Source of the DNA: Heliopora coerulea
Lineage: Eukaryota > Cnidaria > Anthozoa > Scleralcyonacea > Helioporidae
DNA: 64,000 nt
Direction: 5' to 3'
Assembly (NCBI GenBank): GCA_030142905.1
Contig: JASJOG010000478.1
Location: forward strand, 1 to 64,000
Position numbers and translations under genes: made by a program. Positions 1 to 11,862 of the stretch are shown piece after piece; position 1 is the stretch's first letter, and each line of letters starts with the position of its first letter. The notes beneath the pieces were generated by a model. It saw nothing but the letters and a program-made list of their open reading frames with translations. It had not been told where the DNA came from and ran no database searches.

Positions 1-605
1 ACAATTATCAAAAGGAACTGATGACTCAGAATAAAGTCAATTTATTTGTTTTTCAAAATTATAATCCAGCAATGATTCTGCTATTATACATTAAATTCTC
101 CAGAAACTCTATGTTAATAAGTATTGATTTACAAGAGACTGTAGTCAGCCATTTAGAAACATATGAAGAAAAGGAATGTCATACAAATGATTGTATATTT
201 GTTTTCGAAAAAGACAATAACCCTTATTTAATTCAGAATCTTGATGTATTGATATTAACTTATTAGTAGGCTCATCCTCTTGACAAGTCAACTTGTCTAG
301 CATTAGGCAGAGTAAAATAAAGAGTGTGCCCTTGTCACTTAATGGGTTAATGAGATGGCTGTTAACTCGGTAAGGTGCAGGGCTCGTCCCCTTCATGAGT
401 GAAATCCTCTGGTGTTAGCCAGAGTAAAATGACAGAGAGTGTGCCCTTGCCTGTTAATGGGTTAAAGTTGACCCTAACAATATTTAATCAATTCTTTTCT
501 TGCTCTAAATGTTTGCTAAGCTCAGAGATGGACCCACATGAATTTGTAAAAAATTGTTTTAAAGCTGGTGCAAAGATAATCAACAAAAACTAGGGTCACA
601 GTTGT
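1..605. other. Non-coding stretch with a short duplicated motif
   Basis: No gene is visible. A motif of about 45 bp containing AGAGTAAAAT, GAGTGTGCCCTTG and TTAATGGGTTAA occurs at 307-350 and again at 419-465, about 112 bp apart. It looks like an imperfect tandem duplication in an old dispersed repeat. Confidence 0.5.
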
Positions 606-1368
606 GAAAGACATCATGACATACTCATATACACAAAGACCAAACTGGTTTCATGTATAATTATCCAGGACACTGCAATCCTGGCATCTTAAGAAATTTG
701 GGAATTGCAGCAGATCCCCACATTATTAAAGCTGCATCAGTATCAGTAGCAGCCATAAAGTCATGTCCCCATCTTGCTGGAGGTTATTTATGGAGATTGC
801 ACCTTTGAAACTTAGGGGATCACACTTTGTCTGTTTTCAGTCACTGTCCAAATGCAATAGTTACAATCTGTTTTGCAAGTATTTTTTGCATTGCTGCTGG
901 GTAATGTTATGGTGCACCACAAGCATCATTATAACGTGGCCATTCTGGTTGTACTTTTCCTTCAATTTATCAGCACAAAAATAGTAACCTAACATCCCAA
1001 CCTTTGCTACATTCTAGGGTAGTCTTTGATGAATATCTTGTGGAAAATTTCTACCCCTTTTCACTAGGAAGTGCAAAAAAAACTGAAAGAGCTGGTTGGA
1101 TAACTGAGAAGACCATGGAGGTGAATGCCTGCTACCATGAACCGCACTAATTTTTATGGACATTTGTGCTACTGAAAAGATTGAATTCATAGCAGGAAAA
1201 GAATTAAAAATTTGAAATTTAAGGCTGCTAAGTTTCTTCAGATTATCTGACAATAATTTTAAAAAGGGACTGTTGAATTGCTCAGAATTGCTCAACACCT
1301 CCAGGATCGACACATCAAGGTGTAAACCTCCCAATCTTTCTGGTAAAGAAATTGTAACAAACAAAGTT

Positions 1369-1577
1369 CTGCCACATGGATATATATCAAACAAAAACCC
1401 TTCAAACCCATAAATATCAAAATTCAAAAGTGTATCTAATATCATGATGTCAATCAACCGGACAATATATATCCAAGTTCTGTCACTTGGATATATATCA
1501 GTCAAAAACCCTTCAAACCCATAAATATCAAAATTCAAAAGTGTATCTAATATCATGATGTCAATCAACCGGACCTC
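1369..1577 (+). repeat. 111-bp tandem duplication
   Basis: Two units of 111 bp start at 1369 and 1480. Each carries ACCCTTCAAACCCATAAATA and TATCATGATGTCAATCAACC. The related arm has one unit (around 11020-11110), so the duplication postdates the separation of the arms. The duplicated peptide of a minus-strand open frame here is a by-product. Confidence 0.8.
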
Positions 1578-2400
1578 TCACACTAAAGAGAACTGGAGTT
1601 GAGTTTGCCTGGAGTTTACAGTTATTTGCTTATTACTCTAATGGATTTGTTTCACTCTTTGACAACGCATTTTCTGCTTGGTACTGGTTTCACGAAGTCT
1701 CTGACTTTTGCTGTTAATGCGTCTAAATGATAGTCTCATTAAAAAAGGCCCTGGAAGCTCACCAGTGGATGTGGGCAAGATCAGCACTAAATTTCAAAAA
1801 CTGTCGCAATTACCTTGAGTAGAACTAAAAGTGCATCGCGGCGGATCTTTCGAGGATGCGGACATTCTTTCATCCTGGCATGCAACGCATGTATGTCAGT
1901 ATTATCGAATTTGCCATGTTATCCCAGAATTTTAGGTTGAACGCCCAGGGAGACCAGTGAACGACCCCATCTTGAAGTAATACCATTTATGAAAACTACA
2001 ATTAAGCGAAGAGTGACAATGATGACAACGACGATGGACGAGGGAAGGTCTCGAGCTGGTGGACGACTTCGATGAATTTGCAGGCGAATAAAGAGTTTCT
2101 TGTTTGCCTTCATGGGTAAGCAATTGTCGTCGGGTAGATGCACGAAAACAATAAATTCGTCATTCTTCATTTCTATTTGAGTGGCATACTTTGAGCAAAT
2201 GTTTTCCTAAACAAGGTTTGAGTTTAATTTGACCAACACTACTTTCCTTCGCTAAGCTTCGTTCCGCAGGCCACGAGGATACAGAGAGGCCAAAATTATC
2301 CTCCGATATCAGCCAGATACAAACTCTAGGTGTTCGAACCAGTTTTATAGCTAAGAAAAGCACCACTTTACGTGCTTTCCAATTTGAGATAAGGAGAGCC

Positions 2401-2658
2401 TTGAAAGCTCTAGGATATCAAAACCCCTACGGAATAATAAATTTATGTTGGCTTTTTCACACAGACAACGTTAAACATGAACTCTGTCGTGAGCATTTGG
2501 TAACTCCCGATTCGAAAGTCGATATTTTTCTTGTTAAGGAACGCATTACAAATCCGCAGGACAGATTTGAAGAAAAACTCATATACTATCCGAATCAGTT
2601 CGTTTTCTCTTTGAAAATGCAAAATTCGCGTTCATGGAAGGCTTTTTCTGAGGTATAG
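2401..2658 (+). CDS. Hypothetical short open frame shared by both repeat arms
   Basis: The 85-codon frame opens with TTG, not ATG, so the true start is unknown. The other arm keeps it (minus strand, 10182-9925) with about 10 amino-acid differences and no stop or indel. The peptide contains NPYGIINLCWLFHTDNVKHE and YYPNQFVFSLKMQNSR. I recognise no family. Survival of the frame in two copies that differ by several percent may mean past coding use in the repeat. Chance survival over 255 bases is also possible. Confidence 0.25.
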   Translation: MKALGYQNPYGIINLCWLFHTDNVKHELCREHLVTPDSKVDIFLVKERITNPQDRFEEKLIYYPNQFVFSLKMQNSRSWKAFSEV

Positions 2659-2778
2659 TTTTTCGCAGTGATGTCCCAGGAAATTCAGACATGTTGGTAA
2701 AATGGAGCAGTTTGATTGGTCCACCCATCGATGTAAAGAAACGTGCTGATTGGCTTATAAGATCTTCTGCACTTGTTA

Positions 2779-5700
2779 CAGTCGGCCACTCAACGCGACT
2801 GCATTCCGAAGGCCTTAACTCGGAGATATCCGGCAAGACGAAGATTGTCGTATTACCCGCCAAACCTAAAAAGCGGGAAATTTGAATCACAGCCTTGAAG
2901 AAGTCAATTTTAGGTTTAGAGTAAACGGTTTACCCTCAAAAATTCCTGAGTAGTTAGAGGCGAACTTATGGGAAAGCATAAGGAACGTATTTTCGCCTAT
3001 ATTTAGCATGGATAACTTTTCTCTTTTTCATCATTCGTTTATTTATTTTTTTAAATTGTGGTATTAATTTAGGGGGAAAAAATACAGGAGGCAGAGTTAA
3101 TCTCATGAGTTTGCTAGAATGGGAAATCAAATGGATAATCTGTTTTAGTCTCCTTATATGTCAGGCGAAGGGTGGTTTTTCAAATCCAGCTTTTGCAATT
3201 TTCCATCTGTTTTATAGAATGGATCTCTTGGTCATACTTACCGTAAGCTTTCTCATAAAGTTGAAAAATATGTAAACAGAAGGGGGGACTGTAGTTGATG
3301 TGAAAAGATGATGCAGTAGCTTTTTACAACAATCGGGTGAGACGAACATGTCCGCCATCCCCATGCAATTTCCTTTTTATCGAAAGTAGGCAGGCAACCT
3401 TACAGTTGAAAGAGACTTCGATGGAGCTAATGTTTCTTTCTAAACATGTCTAAATTGCTGAGGAAGAAAACGAAGACAGTTCAATAATCATGTATTTCAC
3501 CGTTTTCCTGTGTAACTGAAGCTCAAGAGGATAATTATTCTTAAAACTTTAAAGTTTGTAAGATGGATTTTGTGAGCGTTTAACACTTCAATATTGGTTT
3601 GAGGTTAAGAAAACATGACTCAACGACAGTGAACCTTATAGAGTAGTTTTTCAATCCTGTGAACCAAAAAAAGTTGACATCGAGTACATAACTGGTTTAT
3701 CCAACTAGCTCGAGTACGTCACAGGTTTGTGCAATTTTCTTCTCTGGAATACATTCAGGAGCTTTACTAAAGATGTAGAATAGTCAGCTGAAGGTTGACC
3801 ACCTGAAAAACGGTAAGTCTAACCTCACCAAAAGTCTATAAACGGTATTCACCAGAAGCGTCTCCAGCGTTTTACTTTTATTTTAGGAATGTGCTGAAAG
3901 GGGAAAAACCTTTACATCAGGGGAGCGTAATTATTCAGTTGAAGCATATAATTATACCAACTGAATTCTTCCATTCTTGTTTTGGCTTACAAAAATTCTC
4001 ACAAATATTTCCATATGCAGGGACTTTGTACGTTCAGACTCAATGCTTAGAATGCTGAGATTACTGTTGCCTGCCACTGTGGAAGGCAAAGAAGTCTTTA
4101 CAATCTTTAACGTGGAGAAACTGCGTTCACAAGCAACATTGATTACAGATATTGTAATTGCAATCTCGTGCAGCCGAAAAAGTTCGCTGAAAACTTGTTC
4201 GAAAATCTTGTTTCAAAAATCTTGTAAACTAAAGTAAACTAGAGGACTTTTCCATGCTACGCTTGACCTTTAGTTCCAAGATTCTCTTTGCCTGGTTTAG
4301 CTCGTGACTGAAGTCCTGTACATCTGTTTCATATCCCCCTGCTTGTAGCTGCACGGCTATTTTGTCCAGAAAATGGACACTACTGGGACTCAGTGCATGG
4401 ATTCAATTCATGATGTGGCAGTTGGATGTCGATAACTGCTGCTCAATTTCTCCGGTCATGGAGTCAAAGATAGAATAGAAAATGTGGGTTTTGAATTCAT
4501 CCTTGTTAGCTAAATCTATACAAGTCACAAATGTAGAATTACCACCGATTGTTCAAGTGGCGTGTTCTGAGGGGGAATTCTTGTCGCGATCCTTTGCGTA
4601 GAAGAAATATTGCAACTATGGACAGTAGAAATTACGTCTGAAAAAATGCCATCGAAGCAACAGTCATCATGATAGAGCTCAAAAGATTCTCACACGGCAT
4701 TCACAACGTCAATAGCTCTGGTAAGATCAATTTTCGGCGATTGAAGCATGTGTGAGAGTGCCTTTGTGTCACCAAGAATCTTTCAGAAGATTGCAAGAAG
4801 GCCAAAGAATTTGATGCCAAACTGAGCAAGTAAACCTTAGGTATCATCGGCTCTTTCAGGATTCTTTTGGTTAGAAATCTGATGAAGCACACGAATTACG
4901 GTTGCCAGTCGATCCACGATAGTCTTGTAAGCAAAGCACCTACGGACCCACCGTGTGTCACTTAACCTTTGAAGTTCTCATTGCACGCCCCCATACATTT
5001 CGATTTGTATTTTAAGCCAGTTTTGGTGTACATAAGAGCCAGAAATAATCACATACAATCTCCGGGGCAAATGAAAAAAATCTTCATCCTCTGGGATTGA
5101 TTTTACTACATCTATAAGGACTAGGTTTATACAATGTCCATGACCGTGAACATAGAAAACGTATTTTGCGACAGTCTTAATATGATTTGATACTACTGAA
5201 TGACTTCCATTCATTACTACAGTGCCATCATATCCTTGACCAACTAGGTATTGTTTGTATTTCATTCCACATCTTTACAAGCACTGAGTTATTTTCTCAG
5301 CTAAGCCTTCATCATCCAATCGATCAGCTTCAAAAAATTTTAAAAACTTAAAGTGGATTGTCCTATTGTAATAGTACCTTAGGAGGACAGACAGTTGTTC
5401 TGTCTTCTTTATGTCTTTGGTCTCATCTGCCATGATGGAAAACTGTTCACCCTCTTTTACTTCACGAATAATCTGTCTTCGTACCTTATCAACTAAGCAC
5501 TACAGAACTTCGTTTTAAATGGTGTTGCTAGTACACTTGGCGCTCTGACGTTCTGTCATCTTCCTCTCGATTAATGGATTATGTTTTACAAGTAGCTGTA
5601 ATATTTCCAGAAAGTTTCCATTACTCTTTGACAGGTTTGGTTTCCAGTGTCCTCTTTGAGCAATATTTTGTGCTGCAGTTAACAGAACCTTTGCAATGGT

Positions 5701-6520
5701 CTTCATGTGCTGTTGGTTCGGTTGTTTCTTCTTCCTGTGACCTTCACTCGTCATCTCTAATAAAGAGGTGTTGCTATCTACCATCCTCTTATGCTCATTT
5801 CCAGACCACCTTTGCATGCCCATGACATTCTGATTTTGCCTGCGAAGGAAACCCATCAGCTTTGTATAAGACTTTTTCCCAGTTGGGGTAACCTGTGAAG
5901 GTGAATGTTGACCCAGGTGCACTTGGTAGGGCAAAGTGGCGGCTGGCAAACAGTAAGCTACATCTCTGCTTTGAGAGTACTGTAACCATGAATGAAAACC
6001 ATACCCTGATTCTTGAAAATTCCTCTCTACCCCTCCTTGTATTGTTTGAGGGAATCGTTTTAGAAGTGCTTTCATAAGATGATATGAAAATTAAAGTTGC
6101 CTTACCTTGTGTACACTAATAAAAAATCCACCAAATACTACACGATTTTCATACACTCTTTGTTTCACCTTATCAATTTGGTCTGCTGCAACACTGCATG
6201 GCCAAAAGGGCTTCCGAAGCACTTCGGATTGGGGTCCAACTCTCAATAGGCAATCTGGTAATAAAGTATCAGTTAGGGGTACTCTACACACGTTGAGAGA
6301 CCCATTGCATTCATTTGCGGAAAAGCAAAAAATGTTTCGGATTTCTGGTTTATGTGGGACAGTAGAGCGGCCACCCTCTCACCTTCTCAACAATCATCGA
6401 TGAGTATACTGCATTAGCAGGTCTTTGACTGTGAAACTCATACTCATCTAAAAATCATAATTAATTACTAATTAATCTCAAGTATCGTAAAAATAAATAA
6501 ATACTTGGGGTACACTCTAA
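2779..6520 (-). mobile_element. hAT-type DNA transposon, copy A (decayed)
   Basis: This is the first of three related copies, all in the same orientation. The left edge begins CAGTCGGCCACTCAACGCGA, also found at 25461 (diverged) and 43352. The 1.2 kb after it is non-coding and shared by all copies. The transposase remnant lies further right on the minus strand. I could not find the matching terminal inverted repeat on the right, so that limit is approximate; the copia-A LTR starts at 6527. Confidence 0.75.
3977..6403 (-). pseudogene. hAT transposase remnant (TTF/DUF4371 type), copy A
   Basis: Read on the minus strand, fragments appear in the family order. N-terminal region (6060-5515): HKRMVDSNTSLLEMTSEGH and TAAQNIAQRGHW. 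Then FSIMADETKD near 5440. Then the RNase H-like core (5265-4978) with YLVGQGYDGTVVMNGSHS and HGHGHCINLVLIDVVKSIP. Last, a poorly kept C-terminal dimerisation part near 4320-3980. Such hAT transposases cut and paste DNA and leave 8-bp duplications. Stops and frameshifts break the frame repeatedly, so no product is expected. The name rests on match to the general DUF4371/hAT dimerisation pattern, not on a search. Confidence 0.75.
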
Positions 6521-6526
6521 GTTTTA

Positions 6527-6706
6527 TGTTAAATTAGTATTATGTATTGTAGTCAAAACGACACGCCATATTTGGACTGTAAAAATCGCTTCATTTTTTC
6601 AGTGACCATCGGACATGTTTTAACGTTGTTCTATTTTGTTTCCTTGTTTTGTTTGTACATATATTTGTATAATAAAATCTTTGCTGCGTGTATCAGACTC
6701 TTAACA
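6527..6706 (+). repeat. 5' LTR of copia-A
   Basis: The 180-bp segment begins TGTTAA and ends TTAACA, the usual TG...CA ends of an LTR. It contains an AATAAA at about 6671. A primer binding site and then gag follow directly, which fixes it as the 5' LTR. The partner 3' LTR is missing because the element stops near 9806. Confidence 0.7.
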
Positions 6707-6722
6707 GGTTATAGGCCCTGGC
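6707..6722 (+). promoter_or_regulatory. Primer binding site of copia-A
   Basis: GGTTATAGGCCCTGGC follows the LTR directly. It resembles the Drosophila copia site, which pairs with an internal part of initiator methionine tRNA (recalled form GGTTATGGGCCCAG). This supports a Ty1/copia element that primes from a half tRNA. Confidence 0.65.
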
Positions 6723-6772
6723 GGCATTCAAATTCAAGAAGCAGTTGTAATGTCAAATTCGAGAGAAGTGTG

Positions 6773-9700
6773 ATGGCTTCTAACTCGGAGGCGATAACGG
6801 TGAGCATAATTCCATTGAATGGCATTAATTAACCTACTTGGAAAGTACAGTGTCGAATGCTACTGATGAGACATGGCCTTTGGGGCATTGTGACCAAGAC
6901 TGAAGAGGCTCCGAGTGAAGAAGAAGCTGAATAGTACGTCAAATTCGTGGTAAGGAAAAGTCGTGCTCTGGCAACCATAGTCTTATCTCTGGAACCTTCG
7001 TTCCTGTACCTCCTTGGAGATCCACAAGACCCTTCTGTGGCCTGAAAGAAGCTAGCAGATGAATTTAAAAAAAACGTGGGCAAACAAGTTGGAATTGCAT
7101 GGTAAACTCTACTCATTGGGGTTGGAAGACGGAGACTAAATTCAAAAACACGCCAAGACAGTGGTGTAGCTAGGACTTTTTATTGGGTGGGCTGACATTC
7201 AAATTTTCTGACAATGGCCACAAATCAGTGATAATTCCAGTGATGCTCGTAGCTTCATATTTCATCGAGAAACAGTCGACAGGCGACGGGGATTCTGCGC
7301 AAGTAGCTGGCGAATGTCATCTGTCAAAATAGCGAGAATTTGCAAATGGCAAATGATGTAAATAGTGCGAGTAACGCGAATATTGAGTCATCAGAGTCAT
7401 TATTAGAATTTTACTAAGTGTTTGACTTGAACTGCAATTAAATTACAATTTTTAGACACTTAATTTCTTTAGAACCATCAGCTTTCCTGACAACCCCAAT
7501 TTTCCGACTGAGGACAGAAATTTTCCGACAAACAGCTCAGCGAGGCGACTTTGGGGGAAACCGCCCCCCAGCCCCTCCTCTGGCTAAGCCACTGCGCCAA
7601 GATGACAGAAATCTTTGTTGGATTGTCAGTTATCGATGACCCTGTTCAGGAGGAGGAACGATTGGTTCACCTGTTAGAAGTTTTCCTGATTCGTATGATA
7701 TGCTGGTAATGGCCCTCAAGGAAAATATGGACGTGTCGAAGGTGGAAATCATCACAGAGCATTTGTTGCACTAGGAGCAAACGCTGAAGGAACTAAGTGG
7801 TTCTGAAACAAATAATGAAGTGAAAGCCATGATTGTCAAGCAACAATGAAGAGGTAAAGGTCCAAAGTGTCATTCTAGAAAGATTGGCAATATTAAAAGT
7901 AACTATAGAGAGCTGAACACACTAAAGGTTGAATTTGACCAAAAATTTAATCAAAATCTTGATAACAAGCAACGAGCTTATAATGTGGCTGAAATGCAAT
8001 GCACAGACAACAGCTCAGACAGTGACGAAGTGGGGTTGATGGCTAAACATGCACTGAGTTACAATGAAGGAATGAACACATGGATCATGGACTCTCGAGC
8101 AACCTGTCGCATGTGCAATGATGCTAGCCTGTTTGTCATATTGCATAACTTAGAAAAGCCTCAAGAAGTCACACTGGGAGACGGATATGTTGTCCAAGCA
8201 ACTGTTCGTGAAGCTGTGGTAACAGAAATAGAGCCTCCAAAGAGCCAGAAGGTAAAAAGGTGTACATTACAAGATGTACTGTATTTTCCAAGCTTGTCTT
8301 ATAACTTAATCGGTGTGTCTACAGTAACAAAGTCTGAAATATCTGTCAAGTTTAATGAATATGAATGTCACACTCAGGATGAAAATCGAACGTCAATTGC
8401 TTCTTAAACTAGAATACGAAAAATGTATTGCTGAACAGTTCGAGATCCCATTAAGCAAATGCTACTTCAGAAAATCCAAGCAAAGAAAGCGAGGAAGTCA
8501 TTTAACACGAACGATATGGTCACTTTGCTGTACAAAACTTTCAGAAGCTGGAAGATGATACCCAGCTGGTCGAAGGCTATGACTATTACATATCCAAAGA
8601 TATCGACTTCTGTGAATCCTGCACTGAAGGAAAACATCATCGAAAGAAGTTCCCTGTCAACGGAAGTGAACGTACCAAAAGGCCACTCGATTTGTTCCAC
8701 AGTGATGTGAGTGGCAAGATGAAAGCATAATCACTTAGTAGAGCTGAATATACTCCCTAACATTCATCGATTACCACCCTCACTACGTATGGTTCTCTGT
8801 CTTAAAACGCAAAGATGAAGTATAAGAAATTTCTGTAGTGGAATGTCCTGGCTGAAAAATCCACTGGTAAAAAGCTCAGAGTCTGGCATACAGATAACGG
8901 AAGCGAATACATCTCAGCAGAGTTCGAGTATTACCCAAAGAAACAAGGGATGAAACACCAGCTTACTTTGCCGAAGACACCGGAACAAAATGACGTGGCT
9001 GAAAGCATGAACCGAACAATGGTTGAATCTATAAGGTCCATGTTGGCTGATACAAAGCTCCCGCGTAAGCTCTGGCCAGAAACACTATCAACTGCTGTAT
9101 ATGTCAGAAACAGGAGTCACACCATGGCAGTGAAAGGAAAAACTTCATTTGAGGCCTGGATGGGTCAGAAACCTAACGTAAAGGATCTACGTGTATTTGG
9201 ATGTGAAGCACGTGCCTATGTGCCAAAGAACGAACGGCAGAAACTCGATGAAATAGCAAGAAAATGTATTGTGTTGGGTCATGGTAGTTAAACGAAAGGA
9301 TATCGTCTCTATAATCCAGAATATGGAAGGGTCTTCCACAGTCAAGATGTCAGGTTCAACGAATCATCCCACAAAGCTGAAGTATCAAAAGAACAAGAGC
9401 CGGAGAAAAACAGTAACGTGGAGCTTGATTTCTCAACTAACGAAGAGCCTATCGTAGATGAGACATCTGAGCCTGCAGCCTTGAATAGACCAGAGGGAGA
9501 TAAAAGACCGCCTGACTGCTATGGCGAGTGGGCCACTGCTGAAAAGAACGGTCATGATAACAAGCCAAGAACTGTCAGAGGAGCTCTGGCAAGTCCACAA
9601 AAAGACAAATTGGCAAAAGGGATGGAAAAAAAACTGGCGTCGCTTCAAAATGAAACGAAATTTAGGATTTGGTGGAACTGCCTAAAGATCGGAAAGCAGT

Positions 9701-9806
9701 TGTTAGGAAGTCGTTATTTCAAGTCAAGAAAAATGCAGATGTAACAGTTGAGAGACACATGGCACGTCTGGTAGCTCAAGGATTCTGTCAAAAGTTTGGT
9801 GATGAA
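6773..9806 (+). pseudogene. Ty1/copia gag-pol remnant (copia-A), 3' truncated
   Basis: Gag starts at the ATG at 6773 (MASNSEAITVSIIPLNGIN, then after a stop WKVQCRMLLMRHGLW). It is cut by a MITE at 7159-7594 and resumes with VGLSVIDDPVQEEERLVHLL. A damaged zinc knuckle region (GPKCHSRKIGNIKSN) follows. The protease motif reads WIMDSRATCRMC, where DSGATCHM is usual. The integrase shows TPEQNDVAESMNRTMVESI and LWPETLSTAVYVRNR (8950-9291). Pol ends near HMARLVAQGFCQKFGDE, before the RT catalytic block, where the right inverted arm begins. Many stops and frameshifts make it inactive. Confidence 0.85.
7159..7594. mobile_element. hAT-type MITE with 8-bp target duplication
   Basis: The 436-bp element has terminal inverted repeats CAGTGGTGTAGCTAG and (reverse complement of the right end) CAGTGGCTTAGCCAG. 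The direct repeat CGCCAAGA flanks it at 7151-7158 and 7595-7602. The CAGTGG start and the 8-bp duplication are hAT hallmarks. Gag reads continuously across the site once one copy of the repeat is removed, so this is an insertion into copia-A. It codes for nothing and would have needed a hAT transposase supplied in trans. Confidence 0.9.
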
Positions 9807-11840
9807 CAAGGGCTGATAATGTAATAACCCAATCAGTGCGTTCGCTCACATCAATGGGGTGGACCAATCAGACTTCTCGATTTTACCAACGTGTCTGAAT
9901 TTACTGGGATATCACTGCGAAAAACTATACCTCAGAAAAAGCCTTCCGTGAACGCGAATTTTGCATTTTCAAAGAGAAAACGAATTGATTCGGATAGTAC
10001 ATGAGTTTTTCTTCAAATCTGTCGTGGGGATATGTAATGCGTTCCTTAACAAGAAAAATATCGGCTTTCGAATCGAGATTTACGAAATGCTCACGACCGA
10101 GTTCATGTTTAACGTTGTCTGTGTGAAAAAGCCAACATAAATTTATTATTCCGTAGGGGTTTTGATGTCCTAGAGCTTTCAAGGTTATCCTTATCTCATA
10201 AATACGAAAGTACGTAAAGTGGTACTTTTCTTAACTCTAAAACTGGTTCGAACGTGTATGGCTGATATGGGCGGATAATTTTGGCCTCTCTTTATCCTCG
10301 TGGCCAGCGAGAACGAAGCTGAGCATAGGAAAAGAGTGTTGGTCAAATTAAACTCAAACCTTGTTTAGGAAAACATTTGCTCAAAGTATGCCACTCGAAT
10401 AGAAATGAAGAATGACGAATTTATTGTTTTCGTGCATCTACCAGACGACAATTGCTTACCCTTGAACGCAAACAAGGAACTCTTTATTCGCCTGCAAATT
10501 TATCGAAGTCGTCGACCAGCTCGAGACCTTTCCTCGTCCATCGTCGTTGTCATATTGTCACTCTTCTCTTCATTGTAGTTTTCATAAATGGTATTACTTC
10601 AAGATGGGGTCGTTCACTGGTCTCCCTGGGCGTTTAACCTTAAATTCTGGGATGACATGACAAATTCGATAATACGGACATCCATATGTTGTATGCCAGG
10701 ATGAAAGAATGTCCGCATCCTCGAAAGATCCGCCGCGATGGACTTTTAGTTCTACTCAAGGTAATTGCGACAGTTTTTGAAAGTTAGTACTGACCTTGCT
10801 TATATCCACATGTGAACTCGCAGGACCTTTTTTAATGAAGCTATCAATGAGACGCATTGACAGCAAAAGTCAGAGACTTCATGAAACCAGTACCAAGCAG
10901 AAAATACGTTGTCGAAGAGTGAGACAAATCCATAAGAGTAATAAGCAAATAACTGCCAACTGCAGGAAAAGTCAAATTTAGCTCTCTCTAGTGTGAGAGG
11001 TCCTGTTGATTGACATCATGATATTAGATACACTTTTGAATTTTGATGCACTTAATATTTATGGGTTTGAAGGGTTTTTTACTAATATAAATCCAAGTGA
11101 CAGAACTTTGTTTGTAACAATCTCTTCACCACAAGGATTGGGAAGTTTACACCTTGGTGAGTCGATCCTAAAGGTGTTGAGCAATCCCGAGCAATCCAAC
11201 AGGCCTTTTTTAAAATTATTGTAAGGTAATGTGATGAAACTTAGCAGCCTTAAATTTCAAATTTTTAATTCTTTTCCTGTCACGAATTCAAATTTTTCAG
11301 TGGCACAAATGTGCATTAAAATTAGTGCAGTTCATGCTAGCAGGCATCTACCTTCTTGGCTTTCTCAGTTATCCAACTAGCTGTATCAGTTTCTTTTGTA
11401 CTTCCTAGTGAAAAGGGGTGGAAATTTTCCACTAGATATTCATCAAAGACTACCCCTAGAATGTAGCATAGGTTGGGATGTTAGATTACTATTTATCTGC
11501 TGAGAAATTGAAGTAAAAGTACATTCAGAACGGCAACGTGATAATGATGCCTGTGGTGCACCATAACATTGCCCAGCAATGTAAAAAATACTTGCAATAC
11601 AGATTGTAAGTATTGCATTTGGAAAGTGACTGAAAACAGATAAAGTGTGATCCTCTAAGTTTGAAAGGTGCAATCTCGATAAATAACCGACAGCATGCAG
11701 CTTTAACAATGTGGGGATCTACTGCAATTCCCAAATTTCTTAACGATGCCAGGATTGCAGTGTCCTGGATAATGCTACATGAAATCAGTTTGGTCTTTGT
11801 GTATATGCATGAGTATATCATGATGTCTTTCAATAATGAT
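9807..11840 (-). repeat. Right arm of the large inverted repeat
   Basis: Reverse complement of 606-2776. The inner edge replaces the copia-A pol gene at about 9806. The outer edge touches the stop codon of the gypsy pol remnant: on the minus strand the pol end runs straight into GAAAGACATCATGA. It has a single copy of the segment duplicated in the left arm. The fusion with gypsy suggests the repeat could be the 3' end of that gypsy element, but I see no LTR ends to prove it. Confidence 0.75.
9925..10182 (-). CDS. Hypothetical short open frame, second copy
   Basis: Partner of the frame at 2401-2658, uninterrupted over 85 codons and again opening with TTG. About 10 residues differ from the other copy. 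No family is recognised. See the left-arm entry for the reasons to keep it and to doubt it. Confidence 0.25.
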   Translation of the reverse strand: MKALGHQNPYGIINLCWLFHTDNVKHELGREHFVNLDSKADIFLVKERITYPHDRFEEKLMYYPNQFVFSLKMQNSRSRKAFSEV

Positions 11841-11862
11841 AGTAAGGCGGTTTACTAACCCG

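Larger units (their letters stand above)
606..2776 (+). repeat. Left arm of a large inverted repeat
   Basis: This arm matches the reverse complement of 9807-11840 along almost its full length at roughly 90 percent identity by eye. It starts near GAAAGACATCATGA and ends near GCACTTGTT, directly before hAT copy A. It holds no recognisable transposon protein. One short open frame at 2401-2658 is kept in both arms. A 111-bp segment is tandemly duplicated here (1369-1577) but single in the other arm. The arms may be two copies of one dispersed repeat or the ends of an older inverted duplication. Confidence 0.75.

Noticed and set aside
1014..1568. 184-codon minus-strand frame with a duplicated peptide
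   Set aside because: The internal repeat comes from the 111-bp tandem duplication, and the related arm does not keep the frame.
2779..6520. Matching terminal inverted repeat for hAT copy A near 6400-6520
   Set aside because: I searched for the reverse complement of CAGTCGGCCACT near the right end of the three copies and found none, so I do not claim complete ends.
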